Shown piece by piece: positions 52,147-59,956 of a DNA stretch of 64,000 bases (its first letter is position 1; each line of letters opens with the position of its first letter). The notes beneath the pieces are model-generated. The model worked only from the letters and a program-made list of their open reading frames with translations. It was not told the DNA's origin and made no database searches. This DNA comes from Candidatus Cohnella colombiensis (GTDB lineage Bacteria; Bacillota; Bacilli; Paenibacillales; Paenibacillaceae), in assembly GCA_029203125.1 (NCBI GenBank), contig CP119317.1, positions 4,026,001 to 4,090,000 on the forward strand, written 5' to 3'. The position numbers were made by a program, and so were the translations under genes.

Positions 52147-52257
52147 TTGACACCGATAGTTCGAGACGGTAAACTTATGCTTGGGCTTTAGAAGTGAGCG
52201 TGTTTATAAGTATTGAAATCCAAAAGTGCCCCCATTTATTGGGTGTCACTTTTTTGT
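52147..52257 (+). promoter_or_regulatory. pyrG promoter and attenuator (reiterative-transcription type)
   Basis: TTGACA (52147-52152), 17-bp spacer and TAAACT (52170-52175) place the start at GGGC 52183. An attenuator hairpin at 52222-52255 contains CCCCC in its 5' arm and ends in a T-run. In Bacillus pyrG, low CTP lets polymerase add extra G at the start, and the G-run pairs with the C-rich arm to block termination. The same elements are seen here; the mechanism is inferred. Confidence 0.75.
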
Positions 52258-52347
52258 TTTTTTCTACCCTTCTCTTGGTAATGAGAGGGCATAACAAGGT
52301 AACAATAATGGGATGCTAATGGCATCTAGCAGGAGGTTTCGTACAGA

Positions 52348-53952
52348 GTGACTAAATATATTTTCGTAACAGGCGGTGTTGTATCATCGCTCGGAAAAGG
52401 GATCACGGCGGCTTCACTTGGACGGTTGCTAAAGAATCGTGGTCTTAAGGTAACGATCCAGAAATTTGACCCATATATCAACGTCGATCCTGGAACGATG
52501 AGTCCATATCAGCATGGTGAAGTGTTCGTGACGGATGATGGAGCAGAGACGGATCTTGATTTGGGTCACTATGAGCGGTTCATCGACATTAATCTTTCGA
52601 AGAACAGCAATGTTACATCAGGGAAAATTTATTCTACTGTTATTAGTAAAGAGCGTCGCGGGGAGTATCTTGGAGGCACTGTTCAAGTTATTCCGCACAT
52701 TACGAATGAAATTAAAGAGCGTGTGTTCCGTGCGGGTAAAGAAGCGGGTTCTGATGTCGTTATTACGGAAATTGGCGGTACAGTAGGTGACATCGAAAGC
52801 TTACCTTTCCTCGAAGCGATCCGTCAGATTAAGAGTGATATCGGTCGCGAGAATGTAATGTATATCCATGTTACATTAATTCCTTATATTAAAGCGGCGG
52901 GCGAAGTGAAGACGAAGCCAACGCAGCATAGTGTTAAAGAATTGCGTAGCATCGGAATTCAACCGAATGTCATCGTATGCCGTACGGAATATCCGCTTGC
53001 AGAAGATTTGAAGCGCAAAATTGCGTTGTTCTGTGATATTGATGCAAATGCGGTTGTAGAGTGCAGAGATGCGTCGACGTTATATGAAGTACCATTAAAT
53101 TTGCGTGAGCAGGGCCTTGACGATTATGTTGTGAAGCATTTGAACTTATCGACAGTTGCCCCGGATATGAGAGAATGGGAAGCGCTCGTAAAGCGTGTCC
53201 AATCGCTTTCGAAGAAGGTCGAAATCGCAATCGTTGGGAAATATGTTGCATTGCATGATGCTTATTTGAGCATTGTCGAATCACTATCTCATGCGGGCTT
53301 TGAATCAGATTCTGAGGTGAATATCCGATGGGTCAATGCTGAAGAGCTTACAGCGGATAACGTTGAAGAGGAGCTAGGCGGCGTACACGGTATTCTCGTT
53401 CCAGGCGGATTCGGCGATCGTGGGATTGAAGGTAAAATTGTTGCGATTCGCTATGCGCGTGAGATGGGGACACCATTCTTCGGAATTTGCTTGGGCATGC
53501 AGGTTGCTGTTGTGGAATACGCACGCAGTATGGCTGGGTTGGACGGAGCGAATAGCTCTGAGATTCATCCGGCGACACCGTATCCGGTTATCGATCTTCT
53601 TCCAGAGCAGAAGGATATCGAGGATCTAGGTGGGACGATGAGATTGGGTCTCTATCCATGCAAGCTCATTCCTGGAAGCCTAGCGGCTAAGAGCTATGGG
53701 GATGAATTGATCTATGAGCGTCATCGTCATCGGTATGAATTCAACAACGAATATCGTGAGCGGATTGAAGCGGCTGGTTTAATCATATCCGGGACTTCAC
53801 CAGATGGACGTCTCGTAGAGATGATCGAATTGAAGGATCACCCGTGGTTCCTTGCGGTGCAATTCCACCCAGAATTTACGTCCCGTCCGAACCGTCCGCA
53901 ACCCCTGTTCCGCGATTTTGTGAAGGCGGCATTGGTGCACTCAGAAGGCTAA
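52348..53952 (+). CDS. pyrG: CTP synthase
   Basis: 534 residues. The synthetase domain starts KYIFVTGGVVSSLGKGITAASLG (P-loop) and contains FDPYINVDPGTMSPYQHGEVFV. The glutaminase domain has the catalytic Cys in FFGICLGMQ, and His-Glu in QFHPEF. It makes CTP from UTP, ATP and glutamine. The start is GTG 52348 with an AGGAGGT site. Preceded by an attenuator and followed by a terminator, then spo0F, as in Bacillus. Confidence 0.97.
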   Translation: MTKYIFVTGGVVSSLGKGITAASLGRLLKNRGLKVTIQKFDPYINVDPGTMSPYQHGEVFVTDDGAETDLDLGHYERFIDINLSKNSNVTSGKIYSTVISKERRGEYLGGTVQVIPHITNEIKERVFRAGKEAGSDVVITEIGGTVGDIESLPFLEAIRQIKSDIGRENVMYIHVTLIPYIKAAGEVKTKPTQHSVKELRSIGIQPNVIVCRTEYPLAEDLKRKIALFCDIDANAVVECRDASTLYEVPLNLREQGLDDYVVKHLNLSTVAPDMREWEALVKRVQSLSKKVEIAIVGKYVALHDAYLSIVESLSHAGFESDSEVNIRWVNAEELTADNVEEELGGVHGILVPGGFGDRGIEGKIVAIRYAREMGTPFFGICLGMQVAVVEYARSMAGLDGANSSEIHPATPYPVIDLLPEQKDIEDLGGTMRLGLYPCKLIPGSLAAKSYGDELIYERHRHRYEFNNEYRERIEAAGLIISGTSPDGRLVEMIELKDHPWFLAVQFHPEFTSRPNRPQPLFRDFVKAALVHSEG

Positions 53953-53976
53953 GATTGACGAAATATACGGCTTGCG

Positions 53977-54016
53977 ATCACCCCTCCCAATAGGTGGGGT
54001 GATTTTCATTTTTTAC
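53977..54016 (+). terminator. Terminator of pyrG
   Basis: An ATCACCCC/GGGGTGAT stem followed by TTTCATTTTTT, 24 bp after the stop. Confidence 0.85.
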
Positions 54017-54085
54017 TAAGTTATTGCAGGAAATTTTATTTACATCTCGAATACTAGGATGATAGTCGTTGGAGGAGATGAGCCT

Positions 54086-54478
54086 TTGAAAAAGAAATTG
54101 CTAGTCGTGGATGATCAGGTGGGTATACGGATATTGTTACTTGAAGTATTTGCGACGGAAGGCTATGAAACGTTTCAAGCCGCGAATGGTCGGATTGCGC
54201 TTGAGATCGCTAGGTCGCATCCGATTGATCTGGTATTGTTGGATATGAAGATTCCTGGAATGGATGGATTGGAAATCTTAAAGCAGCTTAAGCAGTATGA
54301 CCCTGATATTAAGGTGATTATGATGACTGCTTATGGAGAACTGGATATGATTAATCAAGCAACTGATATGGGTGCTGTGATGCATTTTACAAAGCCATTT
54401 GATATTGATGAGATGAGATTGGCTGTAAACTTGCAGATGGGTCAAGGTACAGCAACTCGATTTGTAGGGAATTCTTAG
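54086..54478 (+). CDS. spo0F: Sporulation phosphorelay response regulator Spo0F
   Basis: 130 residues, a stand-alone receiver domain: KKLLVVDDQVGIRILLLEVF (acidic pair), VLLDMKIPGMDGLEIL (phospho-Asp), MMTAYGELDM (Thr) and FTKPFDIDEM (Lys). The match to Spo0F is close and the position after pyrG is conserved. It carries phosphate from sporulation kinases to Spo0B. The start is taken as TTG 54086, which follows GGAGGAGA; the upstream ATG at 54059 is before that site. In Bacillus, fbaA and tal lie between spo0F and murA; here murA follows directly. Confidence 0.93.
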   Translation: MKKKLLVVDDQVGIRILLLEVFATEGYETFQAANGRIALEIARSHPIDLVLLDMKIPGMDGLEILKQLKQYDPDIKVIMMTAYGELDMINQATDMGAVMHFTKPFDIDEMRLAVNLQMGQGTATRFVGNS

Positions 54479-54649
54479 TGCTGTGGATATTACTCGTTCA
54501 CGGATTTACTTCCTCTTGTCATTTTGTGTTATAATAATGCGCAGAGTAGGCAATCAGTTGTTTTCGAGAAGATTCGTCTGTTCGGAAGTAACAAATACGC
54601 TTAATTAGAAGATAAGTTGTGAAAGCAGCATTGTTTGCAAATCATTGTG

Positions 54650-54676
54650 CGGGAAAACGTCTTTAGGCGTTTTCCC
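54650..54676 (+). other. Hairpin in the murA leader
   Basis: GGGAAAACG pairs with CGTTTTCCC around a TCTTTAGG loop, 63 bp before the murA start. There is no U-tract, so it is not a terminator; it may stabilise or regulate the leader. A TATAAT at 54530-54535 could be the -10 of this gene. Confidence 0.5.
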
Positions 54677-54739
54677 GTTCCTTCATGTGCCGGTGAAACA
54701 TGGGTAACCGGTAACATCACGAGGAGGAAGACCTCATTC

Positions 54740-55990
54740 ATGGAGAAGTTAATGGTAAGGGGAGGCCGCCCACTAATAGGTACAGTTGGAATTAGCGGAG
54801 CAAAGAATAGTGCGGTTGCACTTATTCCGGCGGCAATATTAGCAGAAACTACGGTTAGGCTGGACAATCTGCCACAGCTAAGCGATGTTGCAGTATACGC
54901 AGAATTGTTACAGGAGCTTGGAGGAAGTGTCTCTTGGACAGATGACACGATGACTATTGATCCATCGAGTATGAAGTCGGTGCCAATGCCGAATGGAAAA
55001 GTAAAGCTTTTGCGTGCCTCATATTACTTGATGGGTGCATTATTGGGACGCTTCGGCGAAGCGACGATTGGTTTGCCAGGTGGTTGCAATTTCGAACCGC
55101 GTCCAATTGATCAGCACATTAAAGGGTTCGAAGCATTAGGTGCAGAAGTAACGAATGAGTATGGTGCGATTCGGATACGTGCAAAAGAGTTACGTGGCGC
55201 CAAGATCTACTTGGACGTCGCGAGTGTTGGTGCAACCATCAACATTATGTTGGCGGCCTCAAGAGCTAAAGGATTGACTGTAATTGAGAATGCAGCTAAA
55301 GAGCCGGAGATCATCGACGTTGCAACGTTATTGAATGCAATGGGTGCTAAGATTAAAGGCGCAGGTACCGAGACGATTCGGATAGAAGGCGTAAGTGAGA
55401 TGCATGGTTGTCGTCATTCTATAATTCCTGATCGTATACAAGCTGGAACATATATGATTGCTGCCGCTGCTACGCGCGGCGACGTCCTCATTGATAATAT
55501 TATTCCGAAGCATTTGGAAGCGATGACTGCGAAGTTGCAGGAGATGGGTGTACACGTGTATGAGATGGACGAGTCGATACGTGTTGTTGGACAACCGATG
55601 TATGAGGCAGTAGATGTGAAGGCGCTCGTATATCCGGGGTTTGCGACCGATTTACAGTCTCCGATGACAAGCTTGCTCACACAAGCTCGTGGTGTGAGCG
55701 TGTTATCTGATTATGTGTATAGCAATCGCTTCAAACATGTATCCGAGCTCGTTCGCATGGGTGCTCAGATTCGTGTAGAAGGACGTTCAGCGATTATCGA
55801 AGGCGGTCCGCTCAATGCTGCTAAAGTTAGGGCGGCAGATCTACGGGCGGGTGCGGCACTTGTTGTCGCAGCGTTAACGGTGGATGAAGGTACAACGGAG
55901 ATCAGTGGGGTAGAATACATTGATCGAGGTTATGAGAAGTTGGTCACTCAGCTTAGTAATCTAGGCGCAGAAGTATGGCGGAATGGTTAA
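54740..55990 (+). CDS. murA: UDP-N-acetylglucosamine 1-carboxyvinyltransferase (MurA/MurZ)
   Basis: 416 residues, an EPSP-synthase fold enzyme that transfers enolpyruvate to UDP-GlcNAc, the first step of peptidoglycan synthesis. Motifs: KLMVRGGRPLIGTVGISGAKNSAVALIPAAIL, LLRASYYLMGALLGRFGEATIGLPGGCNFEPRPIDQHIKGFEALGAEV (the Cys of GGC is the fosfomycin-target position). DLRAGAALVVAALTVDEGTTEISGVEYIDRGYE closes the domain. Position between spo0F and rho is that of the second MurA (MurAB/MurZ) in Bacillus. GAGGAGG lies 12 bp before the ATG. Confidence 0.95.
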   Translation: MEKLMVRGGRPLIGTVGISGAKNSAVALIPAAILAETTVRLDNLPQLSDVAVYAELLQELGGSVSWTDDTMTIDPSSMKSVPMPNGKVKLLRASYYLMGALLGRFGEATIGLPGGCNFEPRPIDQHIKGFEALGAEVTNEYGAIRIRAKELRGAKIYLDVASVGATINIMLAASRAKGLTVIENAAKEPEIIDVATLLNAMGAKIKGAGTETIRIEGVSEMHGCRHSIIPDRIQAGTYMIAAAATRGDVLIDNIIPKHLEAMTAKLQEMGVHVYEMDESIRVVGQPMYEAVDVKALVYPGFATDLQSPMTSLLTQARGVSVLSDYVYSNRFKHVSELVRMGAQIRVEGRSAIIEGGPLNAAKVRAADLRAGAALVVAALTVDEGTTEISGVEYIDRGYEKLVTQLSNLGAEVWRNG

Positions 55991-56021
55991 GATTTGATTT
56001 TTGATCAAAGTGGGGATTCTA

Positions 56022-57338
56022 TTGACTGATTTAATGATGGGCGATTTAGAAATAATGAAGCTGACCGAGCTGTACAAGCTTGCGAAGCAGCATCAGATTA
56101 ATGGCTATGCGCAGATGAAGAAGAAGGAATTGATCGTAGCTGTACTGCGCGCACAAGCTGAACGAAGTGGTCTGATGTTTATGGAAGGTGTACTTGAAGT
56201 ATTATCAGAGGGATTCGGTTTCTTACGACCGATCAACTATTTACCGAGTGCGGAGGATATCTATATCTCTGCATCGCAAATTCGCAAATTCGATCTTCGA
56301 ACCGGTGATCTCGTATCTGGTAAGTGTCGAGCGCCGAAGGAGAACGAAAGATATTTCGGGTTACTACAAGTTAATGCTGTAAATGGCGTACCTCCTGAGA
56401 CAGCTGCAGAACGGCTACATTTTCCCGCTTTAACCCCTCTATTCCCGCAAGAGATGCTTAAGCTTGAACTTTCACCCACACATCTATCTACTCGTATTAT
56501 CGATCTCATTGCTCCTGTTGGACTTGGTCAGCGCGGCTTAATCGTGGCTCAACCGAAAGCGGGTAAGACGCTGCTGTTAAAGGAAATTGCCAATAGCATC
56601 TCTGCGAATCGACCGGATATGGACCTGTTTGTGCTTCTCATTGATGAGCGGCCGGAAGAGGTTACGGATATGCAACGTTCGGTGAAGGGTGAGGTTGTGG
56701 CGTCGACGTTCGATGAACTGCCAGAGCATCACATTAAAGTGGCTGAGCTTGTGCTTGAACGTGCACTTCGTCTCGTAGAGCACAAGCGTGATGTTGTGAT
56801 ATTGCTCGATAGCATTACGAGACTTGCGAGGGCGTATAACTTGGTCATTCCACCTTCTGGTCGTACGTTGTCAGGCGGGATTGACCCTGCTGCGTTCCAT
56901 CGCCCGAAAAGATTTTTCGGTGCGGCACGTAATGTAGAAGAAGGCGGAAGCTTGACGATTTTGGCAACTGCGTTAGTAGAGACAGGCTCTCGGATGGATG
57001 ACATCATTTATGAGGAATTTAAGGGTACCGGAAATATGGAGCTACACTTAGATCGTAAATTGTCAGAGCGACGTATTTTCCCAGCGCTTGATATTAGGCG
57101 CTCAGGCACACGTCGTGAGGAGCTTTTGTTAGATAAAGAAGCGCTCGATAAGCTATGGGCGATTCGTAAGAGCATGAATGATTCAATGGAGTTTGTTGAA
57201 GGCTTTCTCAAGAAGCTATCGAATACAAAGACGAATCAAGAGTTTCTGGATTCGCTGGACACGAGTGGTATAACACCTCCTCCTAGAGGTACTAGTAGTG
57301 GTGGGGTGCGCCGTGCGCCGCGAAGCAGCTCGACTTGA
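56022..57338 (+). CDS. rho: Transcription termination factor Rho
   Basis: About 438 residues. A Rho N-terminal domain (LTELYKLAKQHQINGYAQMKKKELIVAVL), the OB-fold RNA site (GVLEVLSEGFGFLRPINYLPSAEDIYISASQIRKFDLRTGD) and the RecA-like motor with P-loop AQPKAGKTLLLKEIA and LIDERPEEVTDM (Walker B and Q-loop area). The C-terminus is extended and Gly/Ser/Arg-rich. The start is TTG 56022, about 6 bp after GTGGGG; the earlier frame start is not supported. It lies 31 bp after murA, probably cotranscribed. Confidence 0.96.
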   Translation: MTDLMMGDLEIMKLTELYKLAKQHQINGYAQMKKKELIVAVLRAQAERSGLMFMEGVLEVLSEGFGFLRPINYLPSAEDIYISASQIRKFDLRTGDLVSGKCRAPKENERYFGLLQVNAVNGVPPETAAERLHFPALTPLFPQEMLKLELSPTHLSTRIIDLIAPVGLGQRGLIVAQPKAGKTLLLKEIANSISANRPDMDLFVLLIDERPEEVTDMQRSVKGEVVASTFDELPEHHIKVAELVLERALRLVEHKRDVVILLDSITRLARAYNLVIPPSGRTLSGGIDPAAFHRPKRFFGAARNVEEGGSLTILATALVETGSRMDDIIYEEFKGTGNMELHLDRKLSERRIFPALDIRRSGTRREELLLDKEALDKLWAIRKSMNDSMEFVEGFLKKLSNTKTNQEFLDSLDTSGITPPPRGTSSGGVRRAPRSSST

Positions 57339-57360
57339 GAGTGAGAGGAGAGCGTAGTAC

Positions 57361-58602
57361 ATGCATCTGGTATATGCAGACGAACAAGGCAACGTCTTCG
57401 ATCATGAACAGTACTATGGAGTTGGGCGCAGTGGAGAGGATCTTATTGAACTTATCGAAGAGGATCTGATCCCGCTGCCAGCGGGGGCGACATTAGTTAG
57501 TCTCCCGCATACACGTCCAATTGCGATGGATCCCCATACAGGCGAGATGAAGCGACTTCCTGGCAATTATCAGGCAGTCGGCGCATTGCTGCCACAAGGG
57601 TTTACTCGGTTTTATGTGCCGGGGTACTCAAAGACCGATAAGACTTATAAATTTCCGTTGTTTGGATACACAGCTGTCGTATGGAAGGATGGCGGTTTCT
57701 ATGTGGCTGCCGAGCAAACCGACGATCCTGAGCCGTGGAATCCGGAAAACTGTGATCGCAAGGAATTAGAAATCGAAGTCAACCGACTTCTGACCACTTA
57801 CCCTGACAATAAGCTATATAAGCACCTGTCGCATTGTGCGCTAGAATATGAATGCTTAACCGCATCGAATACGTTTCTTCAACGGTTAGAAGGTGCGGTT
57901 CCCGTATCGTATTCATGTAATGCAGGCTGCTATGGTTGTATTTCAGAACAGCCTGACGATAGCGGCTTCGTTGCTCCTCAGACACGATTGAAGTTCCGTC
58001 CAGAGGTCGATGAGGTTGTCGATATTATGCTTGAGCACTTGAAGACGCCTCAATCGATTATCAGCTTCGGTCAAGGCTGCGAGGGAGAACCTTCGACTCA
58101 AGCTAGAACAATAATCGATGCAATGAAGCGAGTACGTGAGCAAACATCGCTCGGATATATTAATATCAATACGAATGCAGGGCTAACTGATCACATTCGT
58201 GGAATTACCGATGCAGGCCTCAACCTTATGCGTGTCAGTACGATTAGTGCTTTAGACGAGCATTATAACGCTTATTACAAGCCACGTGGATATACGCTTG
58301 CGAATGTTGAAAAATCTCTAAAGTATGCAACGGATAAAGGTGTCTACACTTCGATCAATTATCTCGTGTTTCCGGGAGTAACGGACCGTGAGGAAGAGAT
58401 GGAAGCAATGATCGGCTTTATTAGACGAACAGGTTTAAAACTCATTCAGATGCGTAACTTGAACATTGATCCGGATGCATACTTGGCGTTGATCCCGCCC
58501 CCTCAGGGTGAAATCTACGGGATGAAGGCCATGCTTGAAGTATTTCGGCAGGAGCTTCCAGATGTCGTGATTGGTAATTACACACATGTTCCTAAAGGTT
58601 GA
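57361..58602 (+). CDS. Radical SAM protein of unknown function between rho and rpmE
   Basis: 413 residues. The first about 180 residues are not a recognised domain (MHLVYADEQGNVFDHEQYYG, IPLPAGATLVSLPHTRPIAMDP). A radical SAM core follows with the [4Fe-4S] motif CNAGCYGC at residues 186-193 (C-x3-C-x2-C), the GQGCEGEPS motif near 237 and NTNAGLTDHIRGITDAGLNLMRVS. It resembles large radical SAM proteins of Paenibacillus with this N-terminal extension; the substrate is not known. It starts 22 bp after rho with a GAGAGGAG site and ends at a terminator, so it is probably in the rho operon. Confidence 0.85.
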   Translation: MHLVYADEQGNVFDHEQYYGVGRSGEDLIELIEEDLIPLPAGATLVSLPHTRPIAMDPHTGEMKRLPGNYQAVGALLPQGFTRFYVPGYSKTDKTYKFPLFGYTAVVWKDGGFYVAAEQTDDPEPWNPENCDRKELEIEVNRLLTTYPDNKLYKHLSHCALEYECLTASNTFLQRLEGAVPVSYSCNAGCYGCISEQPDDSGFVAPQTRLKFRPEVDEVVDIMLEHLKTPQSIISFGQGCEGEPSTQARTIIDAMKRVREQTSLGYININTNAGLTDHIRGITDAGLNLMRVSTISALDEHYNAYYKPRGYTLANVEKSLKYATDKGVYTSINYLVFPGVTDREEEMEAMIGFIRRTGLKLIQMRNLNIDPDAYLALIPPPQGEIYGMKAMLEVFRQELPDVVIGNYTHVPKG

Positions 58603-58604
58603 AT

Positions 58605-58631
58605 AGCAACAGTCTTGACTGTTATGCTTTT
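58605..58631 (+). terminator. Terminator of the radical SAM gene
   Basis: AGCAACAGTC/GACTGTTATGCT with a two-base loop, followed by TTTT, immediately after the stop. Confidence 0.7.
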
Positions 58632-58652
58632 ACATTTAATGTGATTTCGGTA

Positions 58653-58682
58653 TTGCTTTGGAGTTGCGTTATATGATATTAT
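58653..58682 (+). promoter_or_regulatory. Promoter of rpmE
   Basis: TTGCTT (58653-58658) and TATTAT (58677-58682) with an 18-bp spacer. The following leader contains the short inverted repeat CTG-GATCC...GGTT-CAG, a possible autoregulatory stem, before the ribosome site. Confidence 0.6.
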
Positions 58683-58742
58683 ATCTGTTGCATGTATAAC
58701 TCTGGATCCGCATGAGGTTCAGGGCAGAAAGAGGTGACCCCT

Positions 58743-58940
58743 TTGAAACCATCCATTCATCCGCAATATACTGTATCGACGGCAACTTGCGCATGTGGGA
58801 ACACTTTCGAAACAGGTTCGGTTCGTCCGAACATTAAAGTTGAGGTTTGTTCTAACTGCCATCCGTTCTACACGGGTAAACAGAAGTTTATCGACGCTGG
58901 CGGACGTGTTGACAAGTTTAAGAAAAAATACGGCCTCTAA
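58743..58940 (+). CDS. rpmE: 50S ribosomal protein L31 (zinc-binding type)
   Basis: 65 residues from TTG 58743: KPSIHPQYTVSTATCACGNTFETGS, then CSNCHPFYTGKQKFIDAGGRVDKFKKKYG. Cys pairs at CAC and CSNC mark the zinc-containing form (C+), which is replaced by a zinc-free paralogue under zinc starvation in relatives. The start is TTG 58743 with an AAAGAGGTG site; the upstream GTG at 58734 overlaps that site. Confidence 0.95.
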   Translation: MKPSIHPQYTVSTATCACGNTFETGSVRPNIKVEVCSNCHPFYTGKQKFIDAGGRVDKFKKKYGL

Positions 58941-58954
58941 AATGAATAGAGATC

Positions 58955-58995
58955 AACCTCCCTTGAAATCCTACCGGATAAAGGGAGGTTTTTTT
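58955..58995 (+). terminator. Terminator after rpmE that contains the next gene's ribosome site
   Basis: AACCTCCCTT (58955-58964) and AAGGGAGGTT (58981-58990) form a perfect 10-bp stem followed by TTTTT. The 3' arm is the AGGGAGG Shine-Dalgarno of the lipoprotein whose ATG is at 58997. Transcription read-through and translation initiation therefore compete within the same bases. Confidence 0.85.
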
Positions 58996-58996
58996 C

Positions 58997-59410
58997 ATGT
59001 TAAAGAAATTAATGTTGTTCGCATGTGGATGGTTGGCAGTTGTGCTCGTGTTGACGCTGCTTACCGGTTGTGGGAGTGGGAACAATGGGGCGACGAATAC
59101 GAATGGTGTCAAGACACAAAGCTATAAAGCGGATGGTTATTTAGGAATGACGAATACTTATCCGAAAATTCCAGGTCCACATATGGCTAGCACCTACAGT
59201 AATGATGCGAATGCAATGAGACAAGCGATTGCGGATTTACCGGGTATTAAAGGGACAAGTATCACGTTTAATGGATCTGAAGCCTACGTCACGATTAAGG
59301 TCGATTCTACATTGAACCAGAACGAAGTGCCGACTCTCGAGCGCCAAGCGGCATCGGTTCTTCGGTTTAATTTCCCCAGATACACGATTCATATGAAGTC
59401 TTCAAAATAA
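58997..59410 (+). CDS. YhcN/YlaJ-like lipoprotein
   Basis: 137 residues. A lipoprotein signal ends LLTGCGSG (Cys about residue 26), followed by a Gly/Asn/Thr-rich linker and an about 80-residue domain with AMRQAIADLPGIKGTSITFNGSEAYVTIKVDS. This fits the YhcN/YlaJ family of sporulation lipoproteins, which carry this BON-like 'xxIxGVxxAxVxxxxxxAYVxV' pattern. It would be membrane-attached on the outer face. The start is ATG 58997, with AGGGAGG in the terminator arm just upstream. Confidence 0.75.
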   Translation: MLKKLMLFACGWLAVVLVLTLLTGCGSGNNGATNTNGVKTQSYKADGYLGMTNTYPKIPGPHMASTYSNDANAMRQAIADLPGIKGTSITFNGSEAYVTIKVDSTLNQNEVPTLERQAASVLRFNFPRYTIHMKSSK

Positions 59411-59442
59411 CAGCAAAGACGACTGTAAATTATTTCTGGTGG

Positions 59443-59471
59443 TTGCACTTCACCTGTCAATTAGATATACT
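59443..59471 (+). promoter_or_regulatory. Promoter of the SRP RNA gene
   Basis: TTGCAC (59443-59448) and TATACT (59466-59471) with a 17-bp spacer, about 7 bp before the predicted RNA 5' end. Confidence 0.75.
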
Positions 59472-59477
59472 AAACTT

Positions 59478-59747
59478 TGCCGTGCTAGATGGGGAGGTAG
59501 CGGTGCCCTGTAACTCGCAGTCCGCTCTAGCGAGATTGAATTCCTGTTTGAGGTTTTGTGATGCAGGTTCCATTAGAATTATGCCGTGTTGACGGTAGAG
59601 TCCTTCGCGAGGGGCGGCTATGAACCCGGTCAGGTCCGGAAGGAAGCAGCCATAAGTAGTTTAGCTCTTGTGCTGAAGGGTAGCTTTGCCTGAGCGTCAT
59701 CTTTCTATTTGGCTGGATCATAATAATCGAGGGCAGGTGCACGGTTC
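59478..59747 (+). ncRNA. ffs: SRP RNA (large Bacillus-type scRNA)
   Basis: About 270 nt. The 5' end GTGCTAGATGGGGAGGTAGC and the 3' end AGGTGCACGG match the Alu-like closing helix of Bacillus 6S-like SRP RNA. The universal domain IV loop GGTCAGGTCCGGAAGGAAGC is at 59629-59648. It carries the signal recognition particle. It lies upstream of dnaX, as scr does in Bacillus subtilis. Confidence 0.95.
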
Positions 59748-59779
59748 TAATTGTATAAATTCTTCGTGTCATCACGATT

Positions 59780-59822
59780 AAAGCACCTTAGCGTATGCTT
59801 GAATTGCGCAAGGTGCTTTTTG
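59780..59822 (+). terminator. Terminator of the SRP RNA
   Basis: AAGCACCTT/AAGGTGCTT stem with TTTT tail, about 35 bp beyond the RNA 3' end. Confidence 0.8.
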
Positions 59823-59853
59823 TTTCTTTATATACATATAGATGCACTTTTAA

Positions 59854-59919
59854 CATTACCTGTACAACCTCCGCAAAGCTTCTTCAGCGTCTAACGACGC
59901 AGAAGGTGTTTTTGCTTGT
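59854..59919 (+). repeat. 65-bp dispersed hairpin repeat, copy 2
   Basis: CATTACCTGTACAACCTCC, then GCAAAGCTTCTTCAGCG, matching 15779-15843. The hairpin is CTTC-A-GCGTC-TAAC-GACGC-A-GAAG, followed by GTGTTTTTGC. The T-A pair replaces the C-G pair of copy 1. Confidence 0.8.
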
Positions 59920-59956
59920 ATTCGCAGGAAAGCGATTTCAATACGCGGGGTGATGC

